Shown here: piece after piece, positions 53,905 through 64,000 of the stretch
Position numbering within the stretch: the stretch's first letter is position 1
Layout of the letters: each line of letters begins with the position of its first letter
DNA from: Undaria pinnatifida
Taxonomy: Eukaryota; Sar; Phaeophyceae; Laminariales; Alariaceae
Direction: 5' to 3'
Assembly: GCA_012845835.1 (NCBI GenBank)
Contig: JABAKD010000013.1
Location: forward strand, 14,159,665-14,223,664
Length of the DNA: 64,000 nt
Notes under the pieces: generated by a model
The model's input: only the letters and a program-made list of their open reading frames with translations
Told to the model about the DNA's origin: nothing
The model's database searches: none
Program-made: the position numbers and the translations under genes

Positions 53905-54350
53905 TGTCGTTGATGATGCAATCAATGATGTAATCGATTATGCAATCGATGATGCAATCGACGATGTAATCGATGATGCAATCGATTATGCAATCAATCA
54001 TGCAATCGACGACAGGAATCGATGAGGATGCAATCGATGATGATGCAATCGATGATGATGCAATCGATGATGATGCAATCGACGATGATGCAATCGACGA
54101 TGATGCAATCGACGATGGTGCAATCGACGATGGTGCAATCGACGATGGTGCAATCGGCGATGATGCAATCGACGATGATGCAATCGATGATGATGCAATC
54201 GACGATGATGCAATCGATGCTGATGCAATCGACGATGATGCAATCGACGATGATGCGATGATTTTGCAATCGATGATGCAATCGATGATGCAATCGATGA
54301 TGATGCAATCGACGATGATGCAATCGACGATGATGATGATGATGGAATCG
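53905..54350 (+). repeat. GATGATGCAATC(GAC) microsatellite
   Basis: About 30 copies of 12-15-bp units such as GATGATGCAATCGAC. It is open in several frames on both strands (for example DDAIDDDAID repeats on plus). A preceding non-repetitive frame from 53,789 (MRQYEHLGNACGRT) runs into it, but I have no evidence for a gene. Confidence 0.92.
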
Positions 54351-54359
54351 ACGCACATG

Positions 54360-55900
54360 CTAGGATAGAGGTATCAAGGTATGTCTCTTTTTGGCTGAAA
54401 CGTTTTGTAAATCATGACGGGGCTCTCCTTAACTCATTCAAACCATTGCAATTTTTTCATTTTGTTTGTTTTTTAAACAATTTTCGTTGTATATGCCTAG
54501 GCGATAGAGATTATTAATCGGTATCCCTCCCCCCCCCCCCCCCTTATGATCAGTTGTTTTGACAAAAAATGGACGTTCTCAAGTGAGAGAGTCTCAGAAA
54601 AAAAAGATGGAGCACCTCTACCGTATCATGGTATTATTAAAAAAAAATGCACAATAGCACAATAGCACCTTTTTTCGTTGTTTCGACTCGTTTCCCCTCT
54701 CATCTCAAGTACCCTGTGGTAAGCTGCACCGCACTACAAGGAGGCCTTGCCCGCTCGCACGGGCTACGATAAAGAGATGGTTTAATTTAGCACGTTTTGG
54801 GCAAATAATGTTCTTGACTCGACGGGGGGATGGATGGATGCTTGACACGCACTATCGTTCACCCTCCACAACCGTCGGAATGATGTCTATCCTTTTTCTG
54901 CTACAAACATGTATTTTTTTTAGTAAACCTAGGCCATGGTTTTCGTCATCACAAAGCACTTTCAGCTTGCTCGAAAAAATAGTTTTTGGTATATGACCCA
55001 TGCTACGCTAGAGGTGCACCGTAGTATATCCCCCTCAGGCTCCTCGCTTGTGGAGCTTCCCCCCAACACCGATTCGGAGACAACAAGCGCTACTACCAGG
55101 CGAGCAATCCCATGGCCCAGGCATAGTCTACAACCAAACTTGTGTTAGAAAATAACGAAATTCTGGCGATTTTTGGTCAAGGAATCCCTTAGGTAATTCA
55201 GAAACCGTTTTTCAAGAAAGCTCTGCGTCGATCGTATCGTGTGCGTCATACATGGTCATACATAGTCATACATAGTGATACATACACTAGTACATCAACT
55301 GAGGGACCTAAAAAAGAAAAGAAAATTGCTGCACACTTCTACCGTACTATTAGTAGCATGTTTCCCCGCTCGCGTGCCCCCTCTTGCGCCCCTTCTTTTG
55401 TCCCCTTTTGCGCCCCCTCTTGTGTCCCCCCTCTTGGAGAATATCAGCCGTTCCTGCCTCATTCAACGCATGTACACGGCACCGGCACTCATCGACTATT
55501 AGTTTTGAGTACGGATGAGAATGCGTCCTGTGCAACGGTTCGAGATTTTGATAAAGCCCAGGGGGCACGTGTAAATCAGTGGACAAGGAAAACTGCTCTA
55601 TGAACATGTTTGACGCCATTCTATATATGAGCGCCAAGAATGGATTCACGTTGGAATGCATACGGTCATTGCCTTTGTCGCGTAGCGGATGCACGCAACG
55701 TGCAGCTCTAGCGGGTGTACACACCAGACGGTTTTATAAACGAAAAACACTAACTGAATTGAAACAATATTCGAAAGACACCCCACAATATTTTGAAACA
55801 AAAAGACGCCACAGCTCGTGCATCAAAAGTCTCGATGAAATCGTGGCCCCGAACATGTTAAAACTTGTCACCCTTTCGGGTTTGCTCCACTGACAGTAAT
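54360..55900. other. No gene recognised
   Basis: C run at 54,530, CATACATGGTCATACATAGT short repeats at 55,250-55,280, and GCCCCCTCTTG-type C/T repeats at 55,375-55,435. Open frames of 60-124 codons are unsupported. Confidence 0.45.
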
Positions 55901-55985
55901 CCCTGGGGTATTCCTCAGCTCCAGAGTGACTGGAGCCTGTCCTGTGACCACGGACTTGATCATGCGAGTTGATGTGAGAATAACA
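55901..55985 (-). repeat. Inverted-repeat arm, partner at 43.9 kb
   Basis: TCCTCAGCTCCAGAGTGACT and the next 26 bases are the perfect reverse complement of 43,951-43,998. Confidence 0.88.
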
Positions 55986-57091
55986 ACGACAATCCGATGT
56001 TAAACCGCCGAGCTCATTCACCACCACCCCTCCCCCCAAAAATGAAGGCGAGCAAAAATCGAGCTGATTCACCACTGGTTCCATCATAATCAACACCCAA
56101 GAGCCTTCCCACACGACGCCTACGGCACACCCCCGAGGACTTAACTTACTTGCGTGCACAGCCAGGGCGCCAACAAAACCCGGCAAGTATCAAGCCTCGC
56201 GATGCACAAGCTGATGGGGTTACGCAGCACACTCCAATCAGGAAAATACCGCGTACACACACCACAGAAAAATAGAACCCCCAGGGGCGGGCCCGCGGTG
56301 CCCGTCGCGTATCACCCGTTCTTTCTATATGCACAAAAATGTTTGCCGAGTAGAGCTTTATTCCCTGATTCTGCGAGCAAAGTATCTTCACGAGCGAAGC
56401 TTCGCAGGCAGGCGGCCACTCTCGATCGGACTCCGAATATAAAACAAAATGTTAGTTGACCAACCAAAACTCTACTTCCATCCAATTTAGCCAATCAGCA
56501 CACTGTGGCTTCAAAAACCTCTGTTATCTCTCTACGAAGTGATCTCGCTCAAAAGAGTAGCGTTCCAGTGCTAATGAAGGGGTGGATGCCTGCAACAACG
56601 CCAGGTAGTCCACTGATAGGACGAAAATACACTCCCGCTTTGATGCACAGCTCGCTCAGTCCTGCGATATCTACGTGCATCAAAAAGCGAGCATCGTGCT
56701 GGATACACATGTTGCCAATGTGTCCACACTTAATATTCATCACAAGTGACGACGCCCAAGCCAGGTAGTTAAATCCTTGTTGAAAATTGCAAAATATTCA
56801 ACGCAAATTTCAAGTAATTCCTCAAAAAAACGCGGATGCGGTTCTAAAGAGGTTAACCACCACCTTCTGCAAAACGAAACTCCGCATAGCCTGAACGATT
56901 GTATAGCATCAACAAGGGGGCTTTCGGCTTTAACGCCTTCAGTGCTGGAAACCCTTTCGGGGGACAAATTTACTTGAAATTAGTATGGGGAGGGAATTTG
57001 GGGCTCCAAAGGGGTTAATCCGTGCCCTGCAGGGGTGTCAACGCTCTCGACGACGGCCGCCAAGTAAGTCTTCAAGGTCTGCCCAGCAATA
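55986..57091. other. No gene recognised, 3' of the plastid-protein gene
   Basis: Probable 3' region of the minus-strand gene that ends at 57,092, then unassigned DNA. The word GGGGGACAAATTTACTTGAAATTAG at about 56,950 resembles 41,945 and 23,350. Confidence 0.4.
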
Positions 57092-57142
57092 TCACCACTC
57101 CGGCTTGTTCGCGTCGTACGTCCACCCGACTTTCAACGCATC
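57092..57142 (-). CDS. Plastid-protein exon 3 (residues 147-162)
   Basis: DALKVGWTYDANKPEW then TGA at 57092-57094, after a GGTGCGCAG acceptor. This short exon is too small to stand out as an open frame; it is supported by phase and by the WxYDxNxPEW ending. Confidence 0.75.
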   Translation of the reverse strand, partial: DALKVGWTYDANKPEW

Positions 57143-60100
57143 CTGCGCACCAAAATGAGGGGTGTGGGGGGGGGGGGGAGGGGGGGAGGGGGGGAGGGGG
57201 GCACATTTTGGTCACCCTGCCGCATCTCAGGACGCACTTGATGTAAGTCACGATAGTCGACTAGTACATGCCCAGGCGAGGCAGGTTCTCCTTGTATTCC
57301 GCGGTTTGGCACATGGCGCATATACGACTACGACTAACCGGGGCGTTCTTGACGAGGGCATTCAGTACGGGCCTGCCAACACGAAACACCTCATCTGACC
57401 TCCGAGCAAGGGTTATCTGAGCAAGGCTCGAAACCTTACCGGGAAATCAACCTTGAGTAACCTTACGAGCATAGTAAACTATATAGGACTTAGCGTAGCG
57501 CTCGCCGCTGAGGGCGATTTCTTTAATCCAAAAGGTGTTGACACCCCCAAAAGCCAGCGCAACGTTTTCATCGAGATATGTCACATTCGTGGGTTCATAC
57601 TGTACTAGGTATGTCGTTGCGCACAAACACAACCGTGCTAAAAACGTAACCTAATTCGCCCAGTACGGGTATATCGTTTTTTCCTTCACGCGAGGCCCTC
57701 ATATCAAATACCAGCAGCGATATCGAAGCGGGTCGACCCCTGATAAAGAGTGCATGCCATCTTCGTTTAGGAGGCATGCCACATGGTAAAGATGCCGGTA
57801 CAGGACCTCTTGTCACCGAAAAAACGCTTTGCCTCGCTTGCCTTGGAGGTCAGTCAGCGCAGCCTTACCCTCTGCTTGCCGACAAACAAAAATATGATGC
57901 CACTTGAGCGCGTTGAACGGCGCGCACATCGAGCGACTGCAACGACAGGCCGCGCTGAAAACACTACAGGAGTCTATACACTGGAGCTTGCTACAACGCG
58001 ATCCTCACGAGAGAAACAAACCAACAGCTCCATGCGCCGGTTTACCTTGAAATATTGCTCAAGGCAAGTTTTCGACGCTCTTTGTTAGTACAGCGGTACT
58101 CTCGGTTTCAGGGTTGGGACACTAAACACTACAAGTCACTCAAAGAAACTAACACGCAGCGAGCTGCGCAGACAAAATGCATGCTTTAAAGCACACAAGA
58201 AGGAAAACGTTTTCGTGGTCACCTTCTGCACGTTGACGACCTTCTCTTCGAAGTACTCGGCCGTGTTCTCCGTCGTGATCACGTCCCCCAGCGCCTTAAT
58301 CAGGTCCTCCGTAATCTGCCTGCACTCTTGGCCCTGACGACGACGATCAAGCACCGCAAAAAAAACGGGCTCAGCTAGCTAGCGACTGCGCACAACACTG
58401 TGCGATACTGTTGTGCGGCGGTGCTTAGCTTGGTGCTGTGCGTGTAAGCATGTTACAGTATTCCGGAATCGTGCTAGGCGCGACTTTGACATCGCGAGTG
58501 TGATATGGGGATCGTCTGTGATACGCCGCCAAACAGTTTCGTGCGCCTGTCGCTGAGATGACCGCGAAACAAACAAACACAATATGCGATGATTATATCG
58601 AGCCTCGCTCTGGAAGTTTTCGCTCGGATACCCCCCACATATGGACAACTTGCTGACGCCTGATTGGCCAGCAGACCAGTCGCTCCAGAGGCCATCAACA
58701 GAAAGCCAGCCGGCTGTACCGGCGTATCATAGAACATACCACGATAGTGAGAGGGTTCCGCCCTCAACGGACTATGCCTCACGAAACAGAAGCGCCCCGA
58801 TGGAGAACTATAGAGGCCTGCATATCTACCGTAGCTCGCTCTTTTGAGTTGTTTTGAGCCATTAGTGCCCATTTCAGAAATAGGTCTTCCACGTTTTTTT
58901 TTTTCGGTGATAAAGCACGGTACGGGTCACAGGTCGGGTTACCGTTCGTTTTCTGCCCGACATCCACGCCATTATGATAGCCACGAACTCCAGAAGCAGT
59001 AAACAGCGAACGTGAGCTGACATCTACTACCAGGTATCACAGATATCGTATTATTAGTAGGAGAGCACTCGTGGCAGACCTGCTAAGCATGGCAATGCCA
59101 TAGCAGGCGACCGACACAGCTTCATTTTGAGCCAGGGGCGGTTGCAAGTAAGACCGCTCGGGATCGATGTCGGGTGCCTGGTGTCGGAATGTATAAATGC
59201 AGCATGAAGCATTACGACCATTTTTTTCAACATCAGCAAACATACTTGCGAATAATCTTGTTGTGCAAGGCTAATGATTTTCATATAACAATCAGAGGAA
59301 ACAGGGTAGAAAAATTAAATAGTGCAGTAAGTGTTCGGTTAGGGAGACTACTTTGGTGTACCGTTATTGGCGTGATGCCAACCGAGCATTTTTCGTCATG
59401 TTTTCGAGGTTATTCGCTTGTGACGCTGTGTTTTCGCACGCACCTGCGATGCTGCTGCCTCCTTCGTCTATACCGCCAACTAAACACCGAAATTATCGCC
59501 CTAACCGAACACTCAATGCACTACTTAATCTATTCTACACTCCTTCCTCCGAATATTGTATAAACATCAGCTGAAAATCATCAGCCTTGCGTCACCCCGC
59601 CTCCGACGAGGAGCCTTCAAACATGTACCACTACTATTTATACAACAGCAGGGGTCTCGCAATAAGGCAGGGTGTGAGTATCGCGGTGTCCTCATTTAAG
59701 GCGATCAAAATCGCTTGGCGTGACTGGGGAATTGATGGAATGAATTAGGCGGCTTCCCTCAATGAGGTGGTCATACCGCTCTGGCATCCACCGCCTTTTT
59801 GTCTACTACCTACTGTACTAGGACTCCTACTGCTATGCTTTGTCGTCATCGTATAGATTCGTTCGCAGAAAGCGCACAATAAAAAACAAAATACCGGTGC
59901 AGCAGTTCAGGACACTTGCACCAACGCACATGAATAACAAACATGCATGACCTAGGCTGGTTTCTTATTTCGGGAGACGGTTCGTTCTACACTAACTCCA
60001 GTATAACGGCTCTTGGACTCCTTGTATTCCTGCATCATCCTGACTTTCGAATAACCCTGTTTTATTACTGTAAGTAGAAAAATGAAAATTTACTGCATAA

Positions 60101-62648
60101 ACATACTCATAAACATACAGAAACCTTTCTGCTGGAAGTGCTCGGTTGGTGCACCCCTGGCATTTCCGGGGGTTCCACTTCGACACCGCCTCCGTGCATT
60201 ACTTTTGGAACGGTCCAGCTTTTCTTGGTTTCTTGCTTCGCCTTATTCCTTTTTGTTTTTGCTCGTTTTGCCAGTTGTTTCTTGACTTTTCAGCTGCTTC
60301 CTGCAAATTTGGTTTTTCTGCCAACAAGATTTTGAACTTTTGCGCGATTTGTTCTTCCTTCTTGTGTAGTAAGTTGAACTTCCTACGATTTGCCGCTGAT
60401 TTGCCGTCTGTGCATTCCTTGCGGAACTGTCCAGCTTTAGCTTTTCTTTGATTTCCACCATTTGTTTTGTACTTGCACGAAGTTTCGTCAGCTGAGATCT
60501 CGGGTTGGCTCATCAGCTCAGCGCCGCCCAGCACCCCACCGCAGCGCTATAGCTCAGCAGCGCAGCGCCGTGCAGTGGCGTGCTCTGCGATGCTCTGCAG
60601 CTCAGATCAGAGCGCACCGCAACGCTAGCTCAGCAGAGCGCAGCGCTGTCTCTGCCATACTTTGCCGTGCTTCGCCATGCTGCGTGATTTGCTGTACGAG
60701 TCGTACAGACACCAGGTTTATGGGCGTGTTGTGTACTCGTCTTTTAGCTTTCTTCAGTTGATTGTCCTCTCTCGGTTCCCATCCCCCCCCCCCCCGCAAA
60801 TATCACACGTACCGTTCAGAACGTGACATCAACAAGCACACAACACAGCGCAGGGCAATTAGCTCTGCACAAGCACCTCTTGGCATTATTATTAATTCGC
60901 GATTCGCACCAAATAATCACGGGCCTCTTCTTCCTGCCCCATTTCCATGTTTCAGTTGCATTCTTCCTTGCGCGAGCGCAGCGGGCGGCGTCAACAGCCC
61001 ACGGAGCGGAGCCCTGGGCTTCCTTTAGAACCACGCAGAGTACCACCAGGTATTAGGCGAAGTACCGGGTACCAGGTGCCGGTAAAGTACGTGTGTGCAC
61101 TCGTTTTTTTTGCTTTCGTCGTTGATTTTGTTCTCCATCTCGGTCCCCTTCGCGACTTTATGTTCGCAAATTGCACCCGTCCTACTGCCGATCAGAACGT
61201 GACATCGCCAACATACAACACAGCACAGACAGGGCAATGATCTCCGCACGAGTAGCTCTTGGCATTATCAAATCGCTAGTTGCACTAAATCATGGGTCTC
61301 TTATTTCTGCCCCCTTCACATTTAGTTGAAAAACTCCTTGCGCGAGCGTAGCGGGCGGCGTCAGCCGCCCGCGAGCTCTTGTATATTTATATAGGTGTCC
61401 GATACTGCTGTAAAAGCGGAGATGTCCGCGAGGGAGAGAGGGCAGAGCGCCCACCACCACCACCTCCCCGCTCGCATCTACGTGGCATTTCGGTAGACTA
61501 ACTGTCCGCATAGCAGGCGCAGAAAGATTGTATACCATTATCTTACCACCGTATGATAGGCAAGACTTTTGACTGGGATTAGGATTATAGGCGCGTGCCC
61601 ACGCACAGAAAATAAGATTCGCCGATGTTTTTAGGCACGTGCCGATCTCTTGCTGGCACCTTGCGTGCATGGACATTGTCGCGAGCAAAACAGATACGCT
61701 CGGTTCGGGGTATAGTTCAGGACTCGCGCATATCTAGACCTATAACAGTTGGTAAAAAAGACCGCCTGCGGTGAGCCTATCTGCACGTACGCAAGCCCCC
61801 ATACGAAGTGCCTACAGAACTGTTGAAGACTTCGAGAGGGGCAGGTCTTACGAGTGCACGAGCGCTGAGTACTACAAAGGTGCTCGTAGATACAGCAGGT
61901 GCTACAGCAGTTGAAAAGGAAAGCACCCAGGCCGGACCTTCCAAGTTTGAATATTCTTGCGCGTGTTGTGTAGACTACACAGTAAACAGCAGTACAAAGG
62001 TGCGTCAGGAGCGAAAAGAGTACGTACCAGGGAAACAGCAATGTTCTTGTCCACAGCGGTGCACGTAAGGTGCATGCTCACGCTTGCATCGTTGCAATCC
62101 TGCCATTTTCGACGCATACAATAGCGGGCGCAGCGTGCCCTCCTCGCGCTGCCAGCGTTTGTTGTTTTGTTGCTCACCTACTGCAAGTACGTAGACCAGC
62201 TGCTTAGCCCGTCCTATGCAACACAGATCCCAGATGGACGAATGCGCATGAGATGCTCGAGACACATGTCGAATTTCAAACGAGTTTTGTCGTGTACGTA
62301 CTCTTTTCACTCCTCACGCACCTTGACTCCCTTGACCTCGAGCAAGATTCGACCATCATCGGTGAAGTCCACGATTAACTCTTGCATTTCCATCTCAATC
62401 TCGCCGCTGCCTGCCGATGCTCCGTCGTCGTACGCAGCCATGCGTGGCGCTGGTGTCAGCGCTGCTCGAGTACCCAAGTAACTGGCTGGCGCCATGGTTC
62501 TCTTCGTAGAGCTCGAGGTTGAACTAGGTCGCACGAGAGTCGGTACCAACGACGAGGAAGGGGTATGGATCGTTGCAACGAATGCTTCCACCGCATACGA
62601 CGCGAGCACAGTCAAACAAAGGACTAGGGTGAGTGGGGAGAAGGTCAT
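57092..62648 (-). CDS. Predicted plastid protein with DUF2997-like domain (three exons)
   Basis: Exons 62648-62322, 58333-58223 and 57142-57092 join in phase to 162 aa. Residues 1-22 are a hydrophobic signal peptide (MTFSPLTLVLCLTVLASYAV) followed by Phe23 after VEA, like the ASAFAP-type site of heterokont plastid proteins. Then comes a Ser/Thr/Pro-rich transit region up to about residue 68. The mature part has MQELIVDFTDDGRILLEVKG and, from exon 2, GQECRQITEDLIKALG, the layout of the small cyanobacterial/plastid DUF2997 family, whose function is unknown to me. It ends GWTYDANKPEW. Introns are GT-AG, 3,988 and 1,080 bp. The family name is from memory and should be checked; the gene structure is more secure. 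Confidence 0.82.
57163..57202 (+). repeat. G-rich run in intron 2 of the plastid-protein gene
   Basis: [25 protein letters not shown] sequence 20 bp from the exon 3 acceptor (minus strand: C-rich, which may serve as the polypyrimidine tract). Confidence 0.85.
58223..58333 (-). CDS. Plastid-protein exon 2 (residues 110-146)
   Basis: GQECRQITEDLIKALGDVI to VVNVQK, between a CGTCGTCAG acceptor and a GTGACC donor, phase 0 at both ends. Confidence 0.82.
58334..60145. other. Intron 1 of the plastid-protein gene, left part
   Basis: No repeats of note. A 132-codon minus frame (58,872-58,474) and a 129-codon plus frame (59,174-59,563) match nothing I recognise. Confidence 0.45.
60500..60650. repeat. 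CAGCGC/CTCAGC-rich short repeat
   Basis: Recurring GCTCAGCAGCGCAGCGC and TGCTCTGCGATGCTCTGCAG words, degenerate. Confidence 0.6.
60724..61374 (+). repeat. Diverged 290-bp direct duplication
   Basis: 60,724-61,012 and 61,090-61,374 share the order GTACTCGT/GCACTCGT, CAGAACGTGACATC, ACAACACAGC, CTCTTGGCATTAT, CGGGCCTCTT/TGGGTCTCTT and CTTGCGCGAGCG(C/T)AGCGGGCGGCGTCA. Similarity is roughly 70% by eye. The end carries GC-rich hairpin text (GGCGGCGTCAGCCGCC). Confidence 0.8.
61375..62321. other. Intron 1 of the plastid-protein gene, right part
   Basis: No recognised repeat or gene. Short C-run and CACCACCACCACC at 61,453. Confidence 0.45.
62322..62648 (-). CDS. Plastid-protein exon 1 (residues 1-109)
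   Basis: Presequence plus the start of the conserved domain, ending EVKGVK in phase 0 before GTGCGT. Confidence 0.83.
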
Positions 62649-63420
62649 GCTTCACGGGAACGACACACGGTGTTTTTCGCGACGGACGTCGTGTTCGCCA
62701 GCTCAGCGAGTCAGTTGTTTTTCTTAGGGTTTGTATAGAGACCGAAGGGCTTGAAAAATCGGGGCAGCTTTACACAAGAATATCCCGACGGCGGTCATAG
62801 AGCTCCTCTCCCAACTGCCGGCGTACAGCCGGACGTGGGCACCAAGGAAGCGCTGGAAGCTATGCCAGGCAATAAGAAAGGTCGTCAACGAGGTAGTTCC
62901 GGGAGCAAGGCTCAAAGGTTAGCGAGAACCCTTGAAATAGTCCATTAACGTTGCACCATCTGATCGATATGGCAATGGATTGCAACACCGTACCCTGTAG
63001 TAAAACCTGTGTAGACCTGCTCAAGAATCGTAGATCACCCGCACGTGTGCTTTGCCTGTTTGTATACACACCAGAGGCAACCAAAGCCCGTCAGTGACGC
63101 GGGTACTGCTGCACGGCACTGCTGTACACACAATACGACCAGCGAGGTCTGATAACACACCTACGCGAGTGGCAGCTGTAGCAGCCATCACAGCCAATAG
63201 CAACACAGCATGCAGCAAGCAATTCGGTCAGATTTAAAAACACTTCCAGCATAAGCGACGCACCAGGTACGGTACCACTGGTACATAAGCGGTAGGAAAT
63301 GACGCTGCGAATTCAAGCCGCATACTGCTTCACAGGTATATATTCGTCGAAATCTGTCAACTACTATAGGTCGTTCTCGACAGAATCCGATACGAGAGTG
63401 TACCTGGTACTCGCTTACGA
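62649..63420. other. Upstream of the plastid-protein gene
   Basis: Should contain its promoter; no motif identified. GGTACTGCTGCACGGCACTGC-type words and GGTACGGTACCACTGGTAC near 63,265 belong to the recurring short motifs described in the findings. Confidence 0.45.
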
Positions 63421-63597
63421 TCCATAAGAAGTGGCCCAAGTGCACGAGTACGAGCGCATGCTCAACAACGGCAGCGGGGTCATGCTTACTAATGCAGTAA
63501 GTAGAAAATCTCCATGCTCAACCTCGCGTCATATGTGTACAATACTCCAATTTACACTACTGCTGTACTCGTGCCCGTCAGCGCCAGAAAATGGAAC

Positions 63598-63749
63598 GAT
63601 ACGATCAGAGAGGCGAGGGAAGACATCGCTTCGGGCCGGAGGAGGGCGCAGGCTGTCCGAGGCGGAGACTCCGCTCCTCCCAGGCTTAGCGCACACGGTT
63701 TCCGCTCTGTTGCCACCCTTTTGCGGCAACGAGCGAGAGCAGACGAAGT
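63598..63749 (+). CDS. Possible internal exon of an unknown gene at right edge
   Basis: After a CCCGTCAG acceptor, the frame ARKWNDTIREAREDIASGRR continues to LLRQRARADE before a GTGAGC donor; the composition (Arg/Ala/Glu, few rare residues) looks coding. A second candidate (about 63,434-63,498, VHEYERMLNNGSGVMLTNA before GTAAGT) is close, but its phase does not fit. No family recognised. Confidence 0.3.
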
Positions 63750-63759
63750 GAGCTTGAGT

Positions 63760-64000
63760 TGGGGAGATGAGCTATTGCCTACCAGGAGTTTGGTACCTGG
63801 TATACGTTACCGTTGCCGTTGTGTGGACACCTGAACAGGGCCCAGAACATAAGTTAATGCCCGAACGGTATATCTGCTGTTAGCTGCTCGGGATGGTGCC
63901 AGAGATTTCGTGGCGTGGGGCCTTGGGGGAGGTGGGAAGCCCCGCAGGAGTGGGTCGTCGCAACGCCCTGTTCACCCCTATTTTTGACATGTGATGCCGG
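63760..64000. other. Right edge, unassigned
   Basis: Contains CCAGGAGTTTGGTACCTGGTA. Nothing else visible. Confidence 0.35.

Noticed and set aside
60199..60534. 111-codon Lys/Gln-rich minus frame as a gene
   Set aside because: It lies in the long intron of the plastid-protein gene, has no family similarity, and its opposite strand is equally open.

Overview
This window is nuclear DNA from a eukaryote, most likely a stramenopile (heterokont) alga with a large repeat-rich genome, such as a brown alga. The host genes are split by GT-AG introns, some very long. One gene encodes a protein whose N-terminus looks like a bipartite plastid presequence with Phe right after the predicted signal-peptide cleavage site, which is typical of red-lineage secondary plastids. 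The surrounding DNA is Copia and LINE debris, satellites and long G or C runs. The clade is inferred from these traits, not proven.

Left third (1-20 kb): two decayed Ty1/Copia retrotransposons. Copia-1 (minus strand, about 1.8-7.8 kb) carries a poly-Gln tract and a Pro-rich minisatellite inside its polyprotein. Copia-2 (plus strand, 10,329-17,290) still has both LTRs. Between them lie two diverged copies of a roughly 260-bp element with conserved hairpins (8.29 and 9.04 kb). From 17.3 to 22.2 kb there are dispersed repeats, minisatellites and tRNA-like (SINE-like) pieces.

Middle (22.4-40.7 kb): one complete host gene on the minus strand, the 20S proteasome alpha-type-1 subunit (PSMA1), in five exons over 18.3 kb. 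Every splice phase joins and the product is 259 aa. Intron 1 is 12.4 kb and holds a 5.4-kb degenerate satellite, G-rich repeats and LINE pieces. Intron 4 holds a second copy of a repeat block that also lies just beyond the last exon.

43.0-52.6 kb: a plus-strand dual-specificity protein phosphatase gene in three exons (166 aa). Its 8.6-kb intron 2 contains a nearly full-length LINE in the opposite orientation, a 1-kb terminal-inverted-repeat element with a tRNA-like segment, and six tandem copies of a 170-205-bp unit. The last copy is the real intron 2/exon 3 junction; the other five are decoy copies of the splice acceptor plus the first bases of exon 3. I consider this the most unusual structure in the window.

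57.1-62.7 kb: a minus-strand three-exon gene (162 aa) for a predicted plastid protein with a DUF2997-like domain. The rest of the right end is simple repeats, a diverged 290-bp duplication and a possible exon near the edge. The three host genes (proteasome, phosphatase, plastid protein) show no functional link. I found no operon, CRISPR array or intact tRNA or rRNA gene.
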